Shown here: piece after piece, positions 6,279 through 12,766 of the stretch | How positions within the stretch are numbered: position 1 is the first letter of the stretch | Layout: every line of letters starts with the position of its first letter | Virus record (IMG/VR): IMGVR_UViG_3300027843_000003 | Coordinates: 1-38,085 of that record | Strand: one strand, 5' to 3' | Source of the DNA: a virus | Length of the DNA stretch: 38,085 nt | Translations under genes and position numbers: made by a program | Notes under the pieces: model-generated | Database searches by the model: none | Told to the model about the DNA's origin: nothing | The model's input: only the letters and a program-made list of their open reading frames with translations

Positions 6279-6371
6279 ATGAGCCAACCACTATTCGGGA
6301 TACTAGTCGCAGTCGCACTACTATTCTTTTTAGGGAGTTTTGCAATACGTAAAAATAACCATAAAAATTAA
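6279..6371 (+). CDS. Single-pass membrane microprotein (30 aa)
   Basis: ATG at 6279, stop at 6369-6371. Residues about 5-23 are a continuous hydrophobic helix followed by a basic, Asn-rich tail. The membrane-like composition and the 3-4 base gaps to both neighbours support a real gene. Function unknown. Confidence 0.5.
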   Translation: MSQPLFGILVAVALLFFLGSFAIRKNNHKN

Positions 6372-6375
6372 AGCC

Positions 6376-6570
6376 ATGACTAACTTAACAGACTATAAAA
6401 TTGGAGATTCATTCAAACTTAGAGGCATAGAGTATATTGTAGAGAAAGATGTTGATTCTCCACCGTGTTCGTTCTGTGCATTACGTACCGAGTGTGCTAA
6501 TGAGGAGTGGACTGACACAATTCACACGAATTGCGGAAATAGCCATTACCATTACGAACGCAAGCCATGA
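6376..6570 (+). CDS. Small Cys-rich protein, likely metal-binding (64 aa)
   Basis: The ATG at 6376 follows AAAGCC and lies four bases after the previous stop; an earlier in-frame ATG at 6340 would overlap that gene. The N-terminal half is a beta-prone segment (IGDSFKLRGIEYIVEKD), followed by Cys residues in the order CSFC...C...C (residues about 31-54) and two His. This strand-plus-Cys layout is common among small Bacteroidota phage and mobile-element proteins and suggests a zinc-stabilised fold. Function unknown. Its stop overlaps the next start. Confidence 0.65.
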   Translation: MTNLTDYKIGDSFKLRGIEYIVEKDVDSPPCSFCALRTECANEEWTDTIHTNCGNSHYHYERKP

Positions 6571-6785
6571 ACGACTTCCAGCACGTAAAATTTCCGAACA
6601 ATGTGGAATATTACATCTACAAAAACATGATGCTCCAACGTGGGGCGATATTCGTGCCAAGTGGCATCCTACCGAGTAGAGCAACTAATTACGTCAGAAT
6701 ATGGCAGGAAGGCTCTATCTATATGTTCAGTTTGATAACATTAATGGATTACATAAAAGAAACGACCGATGAAACCGATATTTAA
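6567..6785 (+). CDS. Hypothetical protein (72 aa)
   Basis: The ATG at 6567 overlaps the previous stop (ATGA). The product is rich in aromatic residues (Tyr, Phe, Trp) and ends in an acidic helix (KETTDETD). A mid-protein hydrophobic stretch (about 52-62) is too short for a confident membrane segment. No family recognised. Confidence 0.6.
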   Translation: MNDFQHVKFPNNVEYYIYKNMMLQRGAIFVPSGILPSRATNYVRIWQEGSIYMFSLITLMDYIKETTDETDI

Positions 6786-6918
6786 AACCTTCATTGTCAT
6801 TGCGATGATATTCGGACTATTACTTGCCGCATCCGAACAGCCTTCCATGCTGCCTAATTTTGCAGGCATTATCATTGTCGGTGTCGGGGCGTTGATTTAC
6901 AGAAAACTAAATAACTAA
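6769..6918 (+). CDS. Small membrane protein, two transmembrane segments (49 aa)
   Basis: The ATG at 6769 lies within the end of the previous gene (17-base overlap), stop at 6916-6918. Two hydrophobic helices (residues about 4-21 and 31-43) flank a short polar loop, and the tail is basic (YRKLNN). It is an early-region membrane protein, so a role in membrane-based takeover or exclusion is conceivable, but nothing specific can be claimed. Confidence 0.6.
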   Translation: MKPIFKTFIVIAMIFGLLLAASEQPSMLPNFAGIIIVGVGALIYRKLNN

Positions 6919-6939
6919 TTTACTCAAAAACTAAAAACT

Positions 6940-7827
6940 ATGATTATCAAGAAAAATGAATCATTTCCCGAACGGCCTGTTATTATCACATTGTACGGTA
7001 CACCAGGTGTCGGTAAAACATCCGTAGCTTGCACGGCTGAAAATCCTATCCTTGTCGATTGTGACCGAGGGGCAGACCGTGCCTGCTTTCGTGCCGATAC
7101 GATTGTAGCCCAAAAATGGGCAGACGTTACCGAACAAGACAAGGAGTTTGCAAATTACAGCACTTGCATTTTAGACACGGCAAAGGCTATTTTGGACGAT
7201 TATCTGATGGTTTATGTTGGCGAAAAGGATTACAAGCTAAAGACTAACAAACTGAAAGCATACGGTGCTATTGGTGACGAGTTTAAGACGTTCACAAATC
7301 AAAGACGTTCCGAATCATCCGACATCGTTGTAATTGCCCACGCAAAGGAAGAAAAGGACGGAGATATTACCAAGTTTTCACCCGACATCACGGGGCAGTC
7401 GAAAGATTTGATTTTACGCATCTCCGACCAAGTTGGTTTCGTTTCAATGGTGAACAACAAACGTATCATTTCCTTTGACCCGACCGACCGAACCATTGGT
7501 AAGAACGTGGCACGGATTGAGCCTATTGAAATCCCGAACGAAAAAGACCCCGCCTACAAAACCTTTATGGCTGACATCATCGCCAAGGTTAAAGCATCTA
7601 TTCGCCAACAATCAGAGCAACAGATTGAAGATCAAAAGACAATCGACAATTTCCAACTTGAAGCCGAAGGCTGCACGGATTCTGATACATTGATGGCAGT
7701 CTTTGCAAAGACCAAAACGCATCCTAAACACATTCAGGCAGCCGTGTGGAAACTTTTACAAATGAAAGGAACAACTTTATCCCTTGTGTACGATAAGGCT
7801 TTAAACGGCTTTAAAACGATTGAATAA
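6940..7827 (+). CDS. Sak4-like RecA-fold ATPase, recombination/annealing
   Basis: Residues 20-27 (GTPGVGKT) are a Walker A motif, and a hydrophobic strand ending in Asp (TCILDT, about 73-80) fits Walker B. The layout of about 200 residues of RecA-like core followed by a helical C-terminal segment matches the phage AAA_24/Sak4 group of ATPases that act with or instead of single-strand annealing proteins. It would act on single-stranded DNA during recombination-dependent replication or repair. Context agrees: a RecB/Cas4-type nuclease, NinB-like and NinG proteins follow directly. A helicase-loader ATPase is the main alternative, but the loader position is taken by the gene at 12767. Confidence 0.8.
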   Translation: MIIKKNESFPERPVIITLYGTPGVGKTSVACTAENPILVDCDRGADRACFRADTIVAQKWADVTEQDKEFANYSTCILDTAKAILDDYLMVYVGEKDYKLKTNKLKAYGAIGDEFKTFTNQRRSESSDIVVIAHAKEEKDGDITKFSPDITGQSKDLILRISDQVGFVSMVNNKRIISFDPTDRTIGKNVARIEPIEIPNEKDPAYKTFMADIIAKVKASIRQQSEQQIEDQKTIDNFQLEAEGCTDSDTLMAVFAKTKTHPKHIQAAVWKLLQMKGTTLSLVYDKALNGFKTIE

Positions 7828-8489
7828 TGAAAAAGGTATCCGTTACATTATTGGAAACATTCAGACGTTTCAGAGATGGAGCGTCCGAATGGGATACCGA
7901 ACAAAAGGTAATTGATTCACTTACGGGTGAATTTCAAGGAAACGACTATACAAATATCGGTTCGGCTTGTCATTTCATTATCGAAAATGCAGGAAACGGA
8001 ACGACTGTTTTAAAAGAGCCTTTCTTTGAAATGTTCGGTACGACATTAAGCGATACGCAAATAGATTTACTTTGTGCCCACGCCAACGAATTGAAACCGT
8101 TTGTTCCCGAAGTGAAACTTACAAAGCGGTACGAAACCAAGATAGGCACAATTAGCCTAACTGGGATGTGTGACGTATTGAAAGGCAACACCATCCGAGA
8201 TACGAAATGCAAGTTTTCACCGCCCAAATTGATTGAGTACTACAATTCTTGTCAATGGAAGTTTTACCTTTCCATTTTCGGACTTGAGAGATTCTACTAT
8301 GATATATTCGAGTTTGTAGGGTACAAGGTAGAAATGGGCAGGGATGTAAGCGGGTTGCAGTTAGTAAAACATGACCCTTTCGAGTGCTTTTCCTATTCAA
8401 ATATGGAATCAGATTTACAAACTATTGTTGATGATTTCATTGAGTGGATTGAATTTAGGGGATTAACGCATCATTTAAAAGAATTGTAG
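7827..8489 (+). CDS. PD-(D/E)XK nuclease, RecB/Cas4-like exonuclease
   Basis: The start at 7827 overlaps the ATPase stop by one base. His49 in an IGSACHFIIE helix, Asp116 in LTGMCD and the D-x-K pair Asp125/Lys127 (IRDTKCK) give the order expected for the PDDEXK_1 superfamily nuclease core. The downstream Gln-rich helix (NSCQWKFYLSIFG) matches the motif that follows the active site in RecB-like nucleases. It is probably an exonuclease working with the upstream Sak4-like ATPase as a two-component recombination system. The length (220 aa) is typical for phage members. No iron-sulfur Cys set as in Cas4 is evident. Confidence 0.8.
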   Translation: MKKVSVTLLETFRRFRDGASEWDTEQKVIDSLTGEFQGNDYTNIGSACHFIIENAGNGTTVLKEPFFEMFGTTLSDTQIDLLCAHANELKPFVPEVKLTKRYETKIGTISLTGMCDVLKGNTIRDTKCKFSPPKLIEYYNSCQWKFYLSIFGLERFYYDIFEFVGYKVEMGRDVSGLQLVKHDPFECFSYSNMESDLQTIVDDFIEWIEFRGLTHHLKEL

Positions 8490-8491
8490 CC

Positions 8492-8743
8492 ATGTTCACC
8501 AAGAAATCCGAATTGACCGTAAAGGAAGCCGCCAAGCTTGCTTACGATGAGCAGCCCGAAATATGGCACAGCGTTATATTTGTTATGGCAGTACGCAGGC
8601 TTTTAAACCGTCCCGCTTGCAAGGATGGCACAATCGACAGACGCTTGCGGGAGTTGAGAGGCGAGGACAAAGTTATCAACTACAAGTGCATTAATAACGA
8701 ATTGGCGATTTACAAGAAATTGCCTATAACACCTATCCAATGA
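8492..8743 (+). CDS. Hypothetical protein, possible winged-helix fold (83 aa)
   Basis: ATG at 8492, two bases after the nuclease stop. Helical N-terminal half with an Arg-rich segment (AVRRLLNRPACKDGTIDRRLRELR), then strands ending in a basic tail. The arrangement of recognition-like helix followed by beta-prone sequence (KVINYKCINNELAIYKK) is reminiscent of a small winged-helix protein, but no family is certain. The stop overlaps the NinB-like start. Confidence 0.65.
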   Translation: MFTKKSELTVKEAAKLAYDEQPEIWHSVIFVMAVRRLLNRPACKDGTIDRRLRELRGEDKVINYKCINNELAIYKKLPITPIQ

Positions 8744-9168
8744 AATCCTTCACATTTGAAAAGAAACAATCCGAAACGGTGAACATTAAAAACCTCACCG
8801 CTTTCTTGGAACGTCAAATGCCACTATTGAAGAATGGACATTGGCAACTGACCATTGAAAAGCCTACACGGAATAACGATCAAAATTCGTTATTTTGGGT
8901 TTATCTTGGTTGCCTATCCGAAGGTACGGGGCAGGCAGTTTGGGACGTTTATACCTACATTTGCGACAAATACAACCACGAACATTGCCTTTACAATGCT
9001 GACGGTGTATTTAAAAGTGGTGGAACGTCAAAGCTAAACACTAAGCAGTTTGCGGAATTAATCACAAATACACAGGTTGAAGGTGCTGAACTTGGCATCG
9101 TTTTGTTATCCAAGGGCGATGAACATTTTGAAGAGTTTTATAACGAATTTAAACATTATATCCGATGA
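8740..9168 (+). CDS. NinB-like recombination protein
   Basis: ATG at 8740 overlaps the previous stop (ATGA). After an initial beta segment, the protein has an Arg/Asn-rich turn and the motif NDQNSLFWVYLGCLSE, resembling the signature of NinB/Orf family recombination mediators (R...QN..FW). These proteins help load or anneal strands in lambda-like recombination. The gene lies between a RecB-like nuclease and NinG. Length (142 aa) fits the family. Sequence match outside the core is weak, so the assignment is moderate. Confidence 0.6.
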   Translation: MKSFTFEKKQSETVNIKNLTAFLERQMPLLKNGHWQLTIEKPTRNNDQNSLFWVYLGCLSEGTGQAVWDVYTYICDKYNHEHCLYNADGVFKSGGTSKLNTKQFAELITNTQVEGAELGIVLLSKGDEHFEEFYNEFKHYIR

Positions 9169-9539
9169 ATCCATCCACCGAAAAAGAACTTGATCGGGTA
9201 TTCTCTTTATACATTCGGACACTTCATTCAAAGGATGGTGTTTGCATTTGCTATACTTGTGGTACTCCTATTCGTATTTCAAACGCTCAAAATGGGCATT
9301 GCTTTGGACGGTCAAACAGAGGTGTAAGATTTGATGAAAGAGATTGCAGACCTCAATGTATTACTTGCAATTACTTCGATAAATCAAAGGACGAGTATTT
9401 TAAATATAAACTTCTGCAAGAAATTGGAGAAAAGGAATATGATAATCTTTACTTTAAATCGAAGCAGATGGTAAAAATAACCGACACCGAAGCAAAGGCA
9501 ATGATTAAACTTTATAAGGAAAAACTTAAAGCGTTATGA
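9165..9539 (+). CDS. ninG: NinG (Rap-like) recombination nuclease
   Basis: The core reads CYTCG (Cys29, Cys32), then QNGHCFGRSNRGVRFDERDCRPQC (in two parts: His45/Cys46, then Cys61 and Cys65) and CITCN, the hallmark of NinG proteins of lambda and relatives. NinG (Rap) is a structure-specific endonuclease that cuts branched recombination intermediates; His45 lies in an HNH-like setting. The C-terminal third is a Lys-rich helix. The gene is shorter than lambda NinG because it lacks the N-terminal extension. It is overlapped by four bases on each side in the recombination operon. Confidence 0.85.
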   Translation: MNPSTEKELDRVFSLYIRTLHSKDGVCICYTCGTPIRISNAQNGHCFGRSNRGVRFDERDCRPQCITCNYFDKSKDEYFKYKLLQEIGEKEYDNLYFKSKQMVKITDTEAKAMIKLYKEKLKAL

Positions 9540-9916
9540 ATATCCAAGAATATCGCAAACTAAAGCCGAAAACCAAGAAATCCAAGTACAACAGTACAAA
9601 GACGGACGGATACGATAGCCGTAAAGAAGCACAGAGAGCCGCCACGCTGAAATTAATGGAAAAGGGTGGACTTATATCGGATTTGATGGAACAGTCGAAA
9701 TTCGAGCTTATACCAAGCCAATACGGTTTAATAGATGGAAAGTATAAATGTGTTGAAAGAGCTTGTACCTATATTGCAGATTTCACCTACTATAAAAAAG
9801 ACCCCAACGGTGATATTTTTATTGTCGAAGATTGCAAAGGCATGAAAACGGAAGTTTATCGCATTAAGAAAAAGCTGATGCTTCACGTTCATGGGATACG
9901 AATTACAGAATCATAA
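9536..9916 (+). CDS. DUF1064 family nuclease-like protein
   Basis: The N-terminus with KYNSTKTDGYDSRKEA, the strand TYIADFTYY and the motif VEDCKG are the DUF1064 signature. The residues Asp82, Glu98/Asp99 and Lys101 form a PD-(D/E)XK-like active site. Family members are common in phages and are expected to be DNA endonucleases, though the substrate is not settled. ATG at 9536 overlaps the NinG stop. It completes a block of at least three predicted nucleases in 2 kb. Confidence 0.85.
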   Translation: MNIQEYRKLKPKTKKSKYNSTKTDGYDSRKEAQRAATLKLMEKGGLISDLMEQSKFELIPSQYGLIDGKYKCVERACTYIADFTYYKKDPNGDIFIVEDCKGMKTEVYRIKKKLMLHVHGIRITES

Positions 9917-9941
9917 TTGAACATTATAAAAAACTAGCAAA

Positions 9942-10175
9942 ATGAACGATGAAAATGGTAAAGTACTAAGGGTTGGTGATGTCATTTATATTCACCAAAC
10001 GGTGAACGGGCAAAATTTATTTGTTGTATTGAATTTAAACCCGCTTGATATTAGATATGAATATGACAGATTGCGAGAATACGAATACGACAAAGAAGAA
10101 CTTTTAGCCATAACATTAGGAGAAGGGTTTGAAATAATTGGTAATATCTTCCGTAACCACGAATTAATAAAATGA
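9942..10175 (+). CDS. Half-length YopX-like protein (77 aa)
   Basis: The start NENGKVLRVGDVI-like segment and the end EIIGNIFRNHELIK line up with the C-terminal half of the YopX protein encoded at 16610, which has NNGSMIFEGDIC and ends EIIGNIHDNPELIK. The usual YopX N-terminal segment (FRGKR...GEWVEG) is missing, so this is a short or truncated family member. YopX proteins are widespread in phages and their function is unknown. The stop overlaps the next start by four bases. Confidence 0.65.
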   Translation: MNDENGKVLRVGDVIYIHQTVNGQNLFVVLNLNPLDIRYEYDRLREYEYDKEELLAITLGEGFEIIGNIFRNHELIK

Positions 10176-10486
10176 CCACTAACCAAGTCCTCCACACCCT
10201 CACCGAACTAACCTGCATCCACTACTCCACCACCCCGCTACAACTCAAGTACGCAAGCAGAAAGCAGCCATACGCAGAAGCACGGCAGGCTATTTGGCTA
10301 ATGGCGAAGAATATCCTTTGGCGGGACGTTCAGCACATCGAACTAGCCGAGATGTTCAACCGTCAGCGGACTACCGTAGTTAATGGAATCAAGGCGATTA
10401 AGTGCCACTATGATACTTGCGGGGATTTTCGTAGGTTTGTGGATGAAACGGAGAAAGAAGTTATGCGGTTGATTAAAACGGAATAA
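10172..10486 (+). CDS. Stand-alone DnaA domain IV-like DNA-binding protein
   Basis: Residues about 29-78 contain SRKQPYAEARQAIWLMAKN, then IELAEMFNRQRTTVVNGIKAIK, matching the DnaA C-terminal domain: basic loop, long helix and the helix-turn-helix with the TTV signature that contacts DnaA boxes. The AAA+ part of DnaA is absent. Such stand-alone domains occur in phages and may recognise an origin or block host initiation. The gene is the last of the recombination operon, before promoter P2. The assignment of the domain is solid; the role is inferred. Confidence 0.75.
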   Translation: MTTNQVLHTLTELTCIHYSTTPLQLKYASRKQPYAEARQAIWLMAKNILWRDVQHIELAEMFNRQRTTVVNGIKAIKCHYDTCGDFRRFVDETEKEVMRLIKTE

Positions 10487-10532
10487 GATGCTGAATAACA
10501 TATGATTTGATATAAAATAATCATTATATATT

Positions 10533-10562
10533 TTGTTATACTGAAATATAAATGTATATTTG
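10533..10562 (+). promoter_or_regulatory. Bacteroidota-type promoter P2 of the Mom operon
   Basis: TTG at 10533-10535 and TAtaTTTG at 10555-10562 have the same 19-base spacing as P1. The stretch TTGTTATACTGAAATAT and the following TTTGTCCTAT are identical in both promoters in the same register. P2 lies 29 bases before the first gene of the operon at 10591. The surrounding sequence (10487-10590) is AT-rich and otherwise empty. Confidence 0.75.
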
Positions 10563-10590
10563 TCCTATTGAATATTACAAATAAATACTT

Positions 10591-10779
10591 ATGGCTATGA
10601 AACTTATAATTAATTTATCAAATTCAGAAGTAAAAGGAATTAAAGAATATTTGAAAAATGAATTTGGAGAGAATAATGATAAAAAAGCTATACAACTATT
10701 TATACAGGGAATAGTTTCTGGAAATATCAACGCACCACAAGAATGTGTATCTAATTATATTAATAAACATGAAAACTAA
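10591..10779 (+). CDS. Hypothetical protein, first gene of Mom operon (62 aa)
   Basis: ATG at 10591; a second ATG at 10597 would lose two residues. The product is helical, Lys/Glu/Asn-rich, with KLIINLSNSEVKGIKEYLK at the start, which resembles the strand-helix opening of ribbon-helix-helix proteins. Codon use is more AT-rich than in neighbouring operons. It has the same position before mom as the translational activator com in phage Mu, but no Com-like zinc motif is present (one Cys only). Function unknown. Confidence 0.6.
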   Translation: MAMKLIINLSNSEVKGIKEYLKNEFGENNDKKAIQLFIQGIVSGNINAPQECVSNYINKHEN

Positions 10780-11038
10780 TATGACAAAAGAGCAACGCTC
10801 TAATTTGTTGAAGGCATTCAATCAAAGGAAAAGGACAACCATTGCCAACACTCTTGCAGGGTCAACGCTTGATAACTTATTGAATGAGATATATGGAACA
10901 TCTTATTCTGAAATAGGTGAATATTCAGATCAACTTATAGACCCTTTAGACTATGGAGAAGGAACTAAAGAATTATCATTTAAAATTTTTTTAAAACTTA
11001 TGGATTCTATAAATGGGGATGATTTAAATTATGAATGA
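10769..11038 (+). CDS. Hypothetical protein, second gene of Mom operon (89 aa)
   Basis: The ATG at 10769 overlaps the end of the first gene by 11 bases; an upstream GTG (10745) is less likely. The N-terminal half is basic (KEQRSNLLKAFNQRKRTT), the C-terminal half acidic with DPLDYGEGTKEL. The charge split suggests a small protein that binds nucleic acid or a partner, but no family was recognised. It overlaps the Mom-like gene by eight bases, so the two are probably translated together. Confidence 0.6.
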   Translation: MKTNMTKEQRSNLLKAFNQRKRTTIANTLAGSTLDNLLNEIYGTSYSEIGEYSDQLIDPLDYGEGTKELSFKIFLKLMDSINGDDLNYE

Positions 11039-11843
11039 TAATATAATTTATAATATAGGGGTAGCCTATCAAAAAACCGTAAGAGATCAGCGTGCCGTTA
11101 CTGATTTACAAAACCTATTTGGAAATTACTGGAATGACTTAGATTTAGATTTAAAAAATGCTACCGTTAAAGAAATAAGCCTATCGACTGCATCTAAAAT
11201 GATTATCGAATATGAGTGGCTTGGGTGTATGCCTGCTGTTAATTTTTATTCATATGGGATATTCTTTAATGATATTTGCGGAGGTGTAGTCGTTTTCGGG
11301 CAAGAGTATATAGAAAACTTGGGAAGGTGGGATAAATACGATTATACTGGTAAAATTATTCTATTGAGCCGTGGCGTATGCTTACATTGGACTCCAAAGA
11401 ATACAAATAGTAAGTTAATTATGGCTGCTATTAAAATGCTTCCAGCAAAATACAAAATCGTTACATGCACAACCGACCATCTGGCTGGAGAAATTGGAAC
11501 TATATATCAATCTTGCAATTTTTACTATGTAGGGAGCATGAGAGATTCAAACCCAAATATACCTAGTAGTAAGAATGGGGATAGAGATGGATGGATAATA
11601 AATGGAAAATTATATGGATCAAGGGCTTTAAGGCAAAAATATGGCGATACGAAAATGGAAACACTTTTAAAATATAATAGGTCTGTTGAAAAGATAAAAC
11701 AAAATAGTAAGCACCGATATTTTTATTTTAGAGGCAATAAGCGTGAGGTGTCTTATTATAAATCAAAAATTAATGATTTAATACTACCATACCCAAAAAG
11801 GGAAATAAACCAGATGAACCGAAGCAGTCCACCAATTACATAG
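11031..11843 (+). CDS. Mom-like DNA-modification protein (GNAT fold)
   Basis: The order of motifs matches the Mom family: YEWLGCMP (61-68), a strand pair YGIFF...GGVVVFG (75-90), LSRGVCLHWTPKNTNSKLI (112-130), TCTTDHLAGE (145-154) with Asp149, and GTIYQSCNFYYVG (156-168), plus a C-terminal part ending in PYPKR. Mu Mom converts adenine in DNA to a carbamoylmethyl derivative and shields DNA from restriction enzymes. Members of the wider family keep this GNAT-like fold, but the chemical group added here cannot be told from sequence. The gene is the last of the P2 operon and is followed by a candidate terminator. Base composition is AT-richer than the flanking replication genes, which may reflect a separate origin. 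Confidence 0.8.
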   Translation: MNDNIIYNIGVAYQKTVRDQRAVTDLQNLFGNYWNDLDLDLKNATVKEISLSTASKMIIEYEWLGCMPAVNFYSYGIFFNDICGGVVVFGQEYIENLGRWDKYDYTGKIILLSRGVCLHWTPKNTNSKLIMAAIKMLPAKYKIVTCTTDHLAGEIGTIYQSCNFYYVGSMRDSNPNIPSSKNGDRDGWIINGKLYGSRALRQKYGDTKMETLLKYNRSVEKIKQNSKHRYFYFRGNKREVSYYKSKINDLILPYPKREINQMNRSSPPIT

Positions 11844-11891
11844 TGGGACTGACCGATGGCGAATGGACAAGACCAAAGCGTTGGTCGAAAT

Positions 11892-11956
11892 CACCCCACA
11901 GACGAACCAATCACTTCTAATGCTTTTGATGATCGGTGAATGTGGTGGTGGTTTTT
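11892..11956 (+). terminator. Candidate terminator after the Mom operon
   Basis: CACCCCACA (11892-11900) pairs with TGTGGTGGTG (11941-11950) with one bulged T, and five T follow at 11952-11956. The 40-base loop is long, so this is less certain than the other terminators in the window. Confidence 0.45.
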
Positions 11957-11961
11957 AAATT

Positions 11962-12006
11962 ATTCCTGCAAATGTTTGCGGAATGAGAAAAGAATGGTTA
12001 TATTTG
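11962..12006 (+). promoter_or_regulatory. Promoter with inverted repeat over the -33 region
   Basis: TTG at 11976-11978 and TAtaTTTG at 11999-12006 fit the Bacteroidota promoter pattern (20-base spacer). The -33 element lies within an inverted repeat, ATTCC-t-GCAAA (11962-11972) against TTTGC-GGAAT (11975-11984). A repressor bound there would block the promoter; the Cro-like protein encoded directly downstream is the natural candidate. Confidence 0.6.
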
Positions 12007-12052
12007 TTGGGTCGATTAGTTCGGCTATTTTTTGAACCACTAATTTACAAAA

Positions 12053-12223
12053 ATGTTTAGACTAAAATTAGAACGATTAATGAATGAGTTTGGAGTGAAG
12101 CAAGAGGCTTTAATCGAAACGATAAATTCAACCCGTGTAACTTTTGGAAAGAAGATGAAAGATAATACTTTCACAGATTCAGAAGTTAGGTTGATACTTG
12201 ATAAGTATGGCAAATTGCTATAA
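12053..12223 (+). CDS. Small Cro-like helix-turn-helix protein (56 aa)
   Basis: ATG at 12053 after an A-rich leader; stop at 12221-12223. The segment LMNEFGVKQEALIETINSTRVTFGKKM (residues about 9-35, in two helices) reads as an XRE/Cro-type helix-turn-helix, and the end SEVRLILDKYGKLL as the closing helix. Such proteins in Bacteroidota phages act as small repressors. It is the first gene after a promoter that carries an inverted repeat, so autoregulation is likely (inferred). Confidence 0.7.
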   Translation: MFRLKLERLMNEFGVKQEALIETINSTRVTFGKKMKDNTFTDSEVRLILDKYGKLL

Positions 12224-12258
12224 TTATTTTTGGCTAATTTAATTTACAAAAAAGTATA

Positions 12259-12762
12259 ATGGAAAAGAAAATTGAAAAAAATGGATGTGTTTATTTCCTT
12301 AAGCACAACAATCTATCCCCTATAAAAATAGGGTTTAGTGCATCTGCGACCCCTTCAAAGAGGTTGGTTCAGTTAAAGGTTTATGCACCATATGGAGCCG
12401 AGGTAGTTGGATTCATAAGGTCTGATAATGCGATTGAATTAGAAAAGATTCTACATTTGATGTTTTCAGATAAAAGGATGGAGGGCGAATGGTTTAATAT
12501 TACAAAGGAAGATGTTGATAATATAATATCTATTCATACAAAAAAAGAAGAAAGCTCAATAAGTCGTTCCGTTGTAGCTAAAAATGATATTCCAACATCC
12601 GAAAAGGTACTGATTGAGTTAAGGAGAAAAAGCCTTACACGTGACGAACTAGCCGAAAAGCTTTCTGTAAATCTTATGACTATCAACAGGCGTATTGATT
12701 CAAACGCATGGAAGCCGATGGAGGTTTATTTTATGAAGCATAAACTTGGCTTTGATTTGTAG
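12259..12762 (+). CDS. T5orf172 / GIY-YIG-like domain fused to helix-turn-helix
   Basis: Residues about 10-90 read VYFLKH...IKIGFS, then R-rich and Leu-rich helix (KRLVQLKVYAPYGAEVVG), ELEKILHLMF and EGEWFNI, which is the T5orf172 (Mug113) branch of the GIY-YIG nuclease superfamily. Residues about 120-150 (RRKSLTRDELAEKLSVNLMTINRRI, in two helices) form a helix-turn-helix. The protein could be a site-directed nuclease or a DNA-binding regulator; its catalytic state is not certain. It sits between the Cro-like gene and the replication genes. Confidence 0.75.
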   Translation: MEKKIEKNGCVYFLKHNNLSPIKIGFSASATPSKRLVQLKVYAPYGAEVVGFIRSDNAIELEKILHLMFSDKRMEGEWFNITKEDVDNIISIHTKKEESSISRSVVAKNDIPTSEKVLIELRRKSLTRDELAEKLSVNLMTINRRIDSNAWKPMEVYFMKHKLGFDL

Positions 12763-12766
12763 AAAA

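Larger units (their letters stand above)
11844..12052. other. Gene-free interval after the Mom operon
   Basis: About 210 bases without a supported gene. It holds a hairpin just around the Mom stop codon (arms near 11824-11853, CAGTCC with GGACTG), the candidate terminator at 11892-11956, an inverted repeat at 11962-11984 and the promoter of the HTH gene. Confidence 0.6.
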
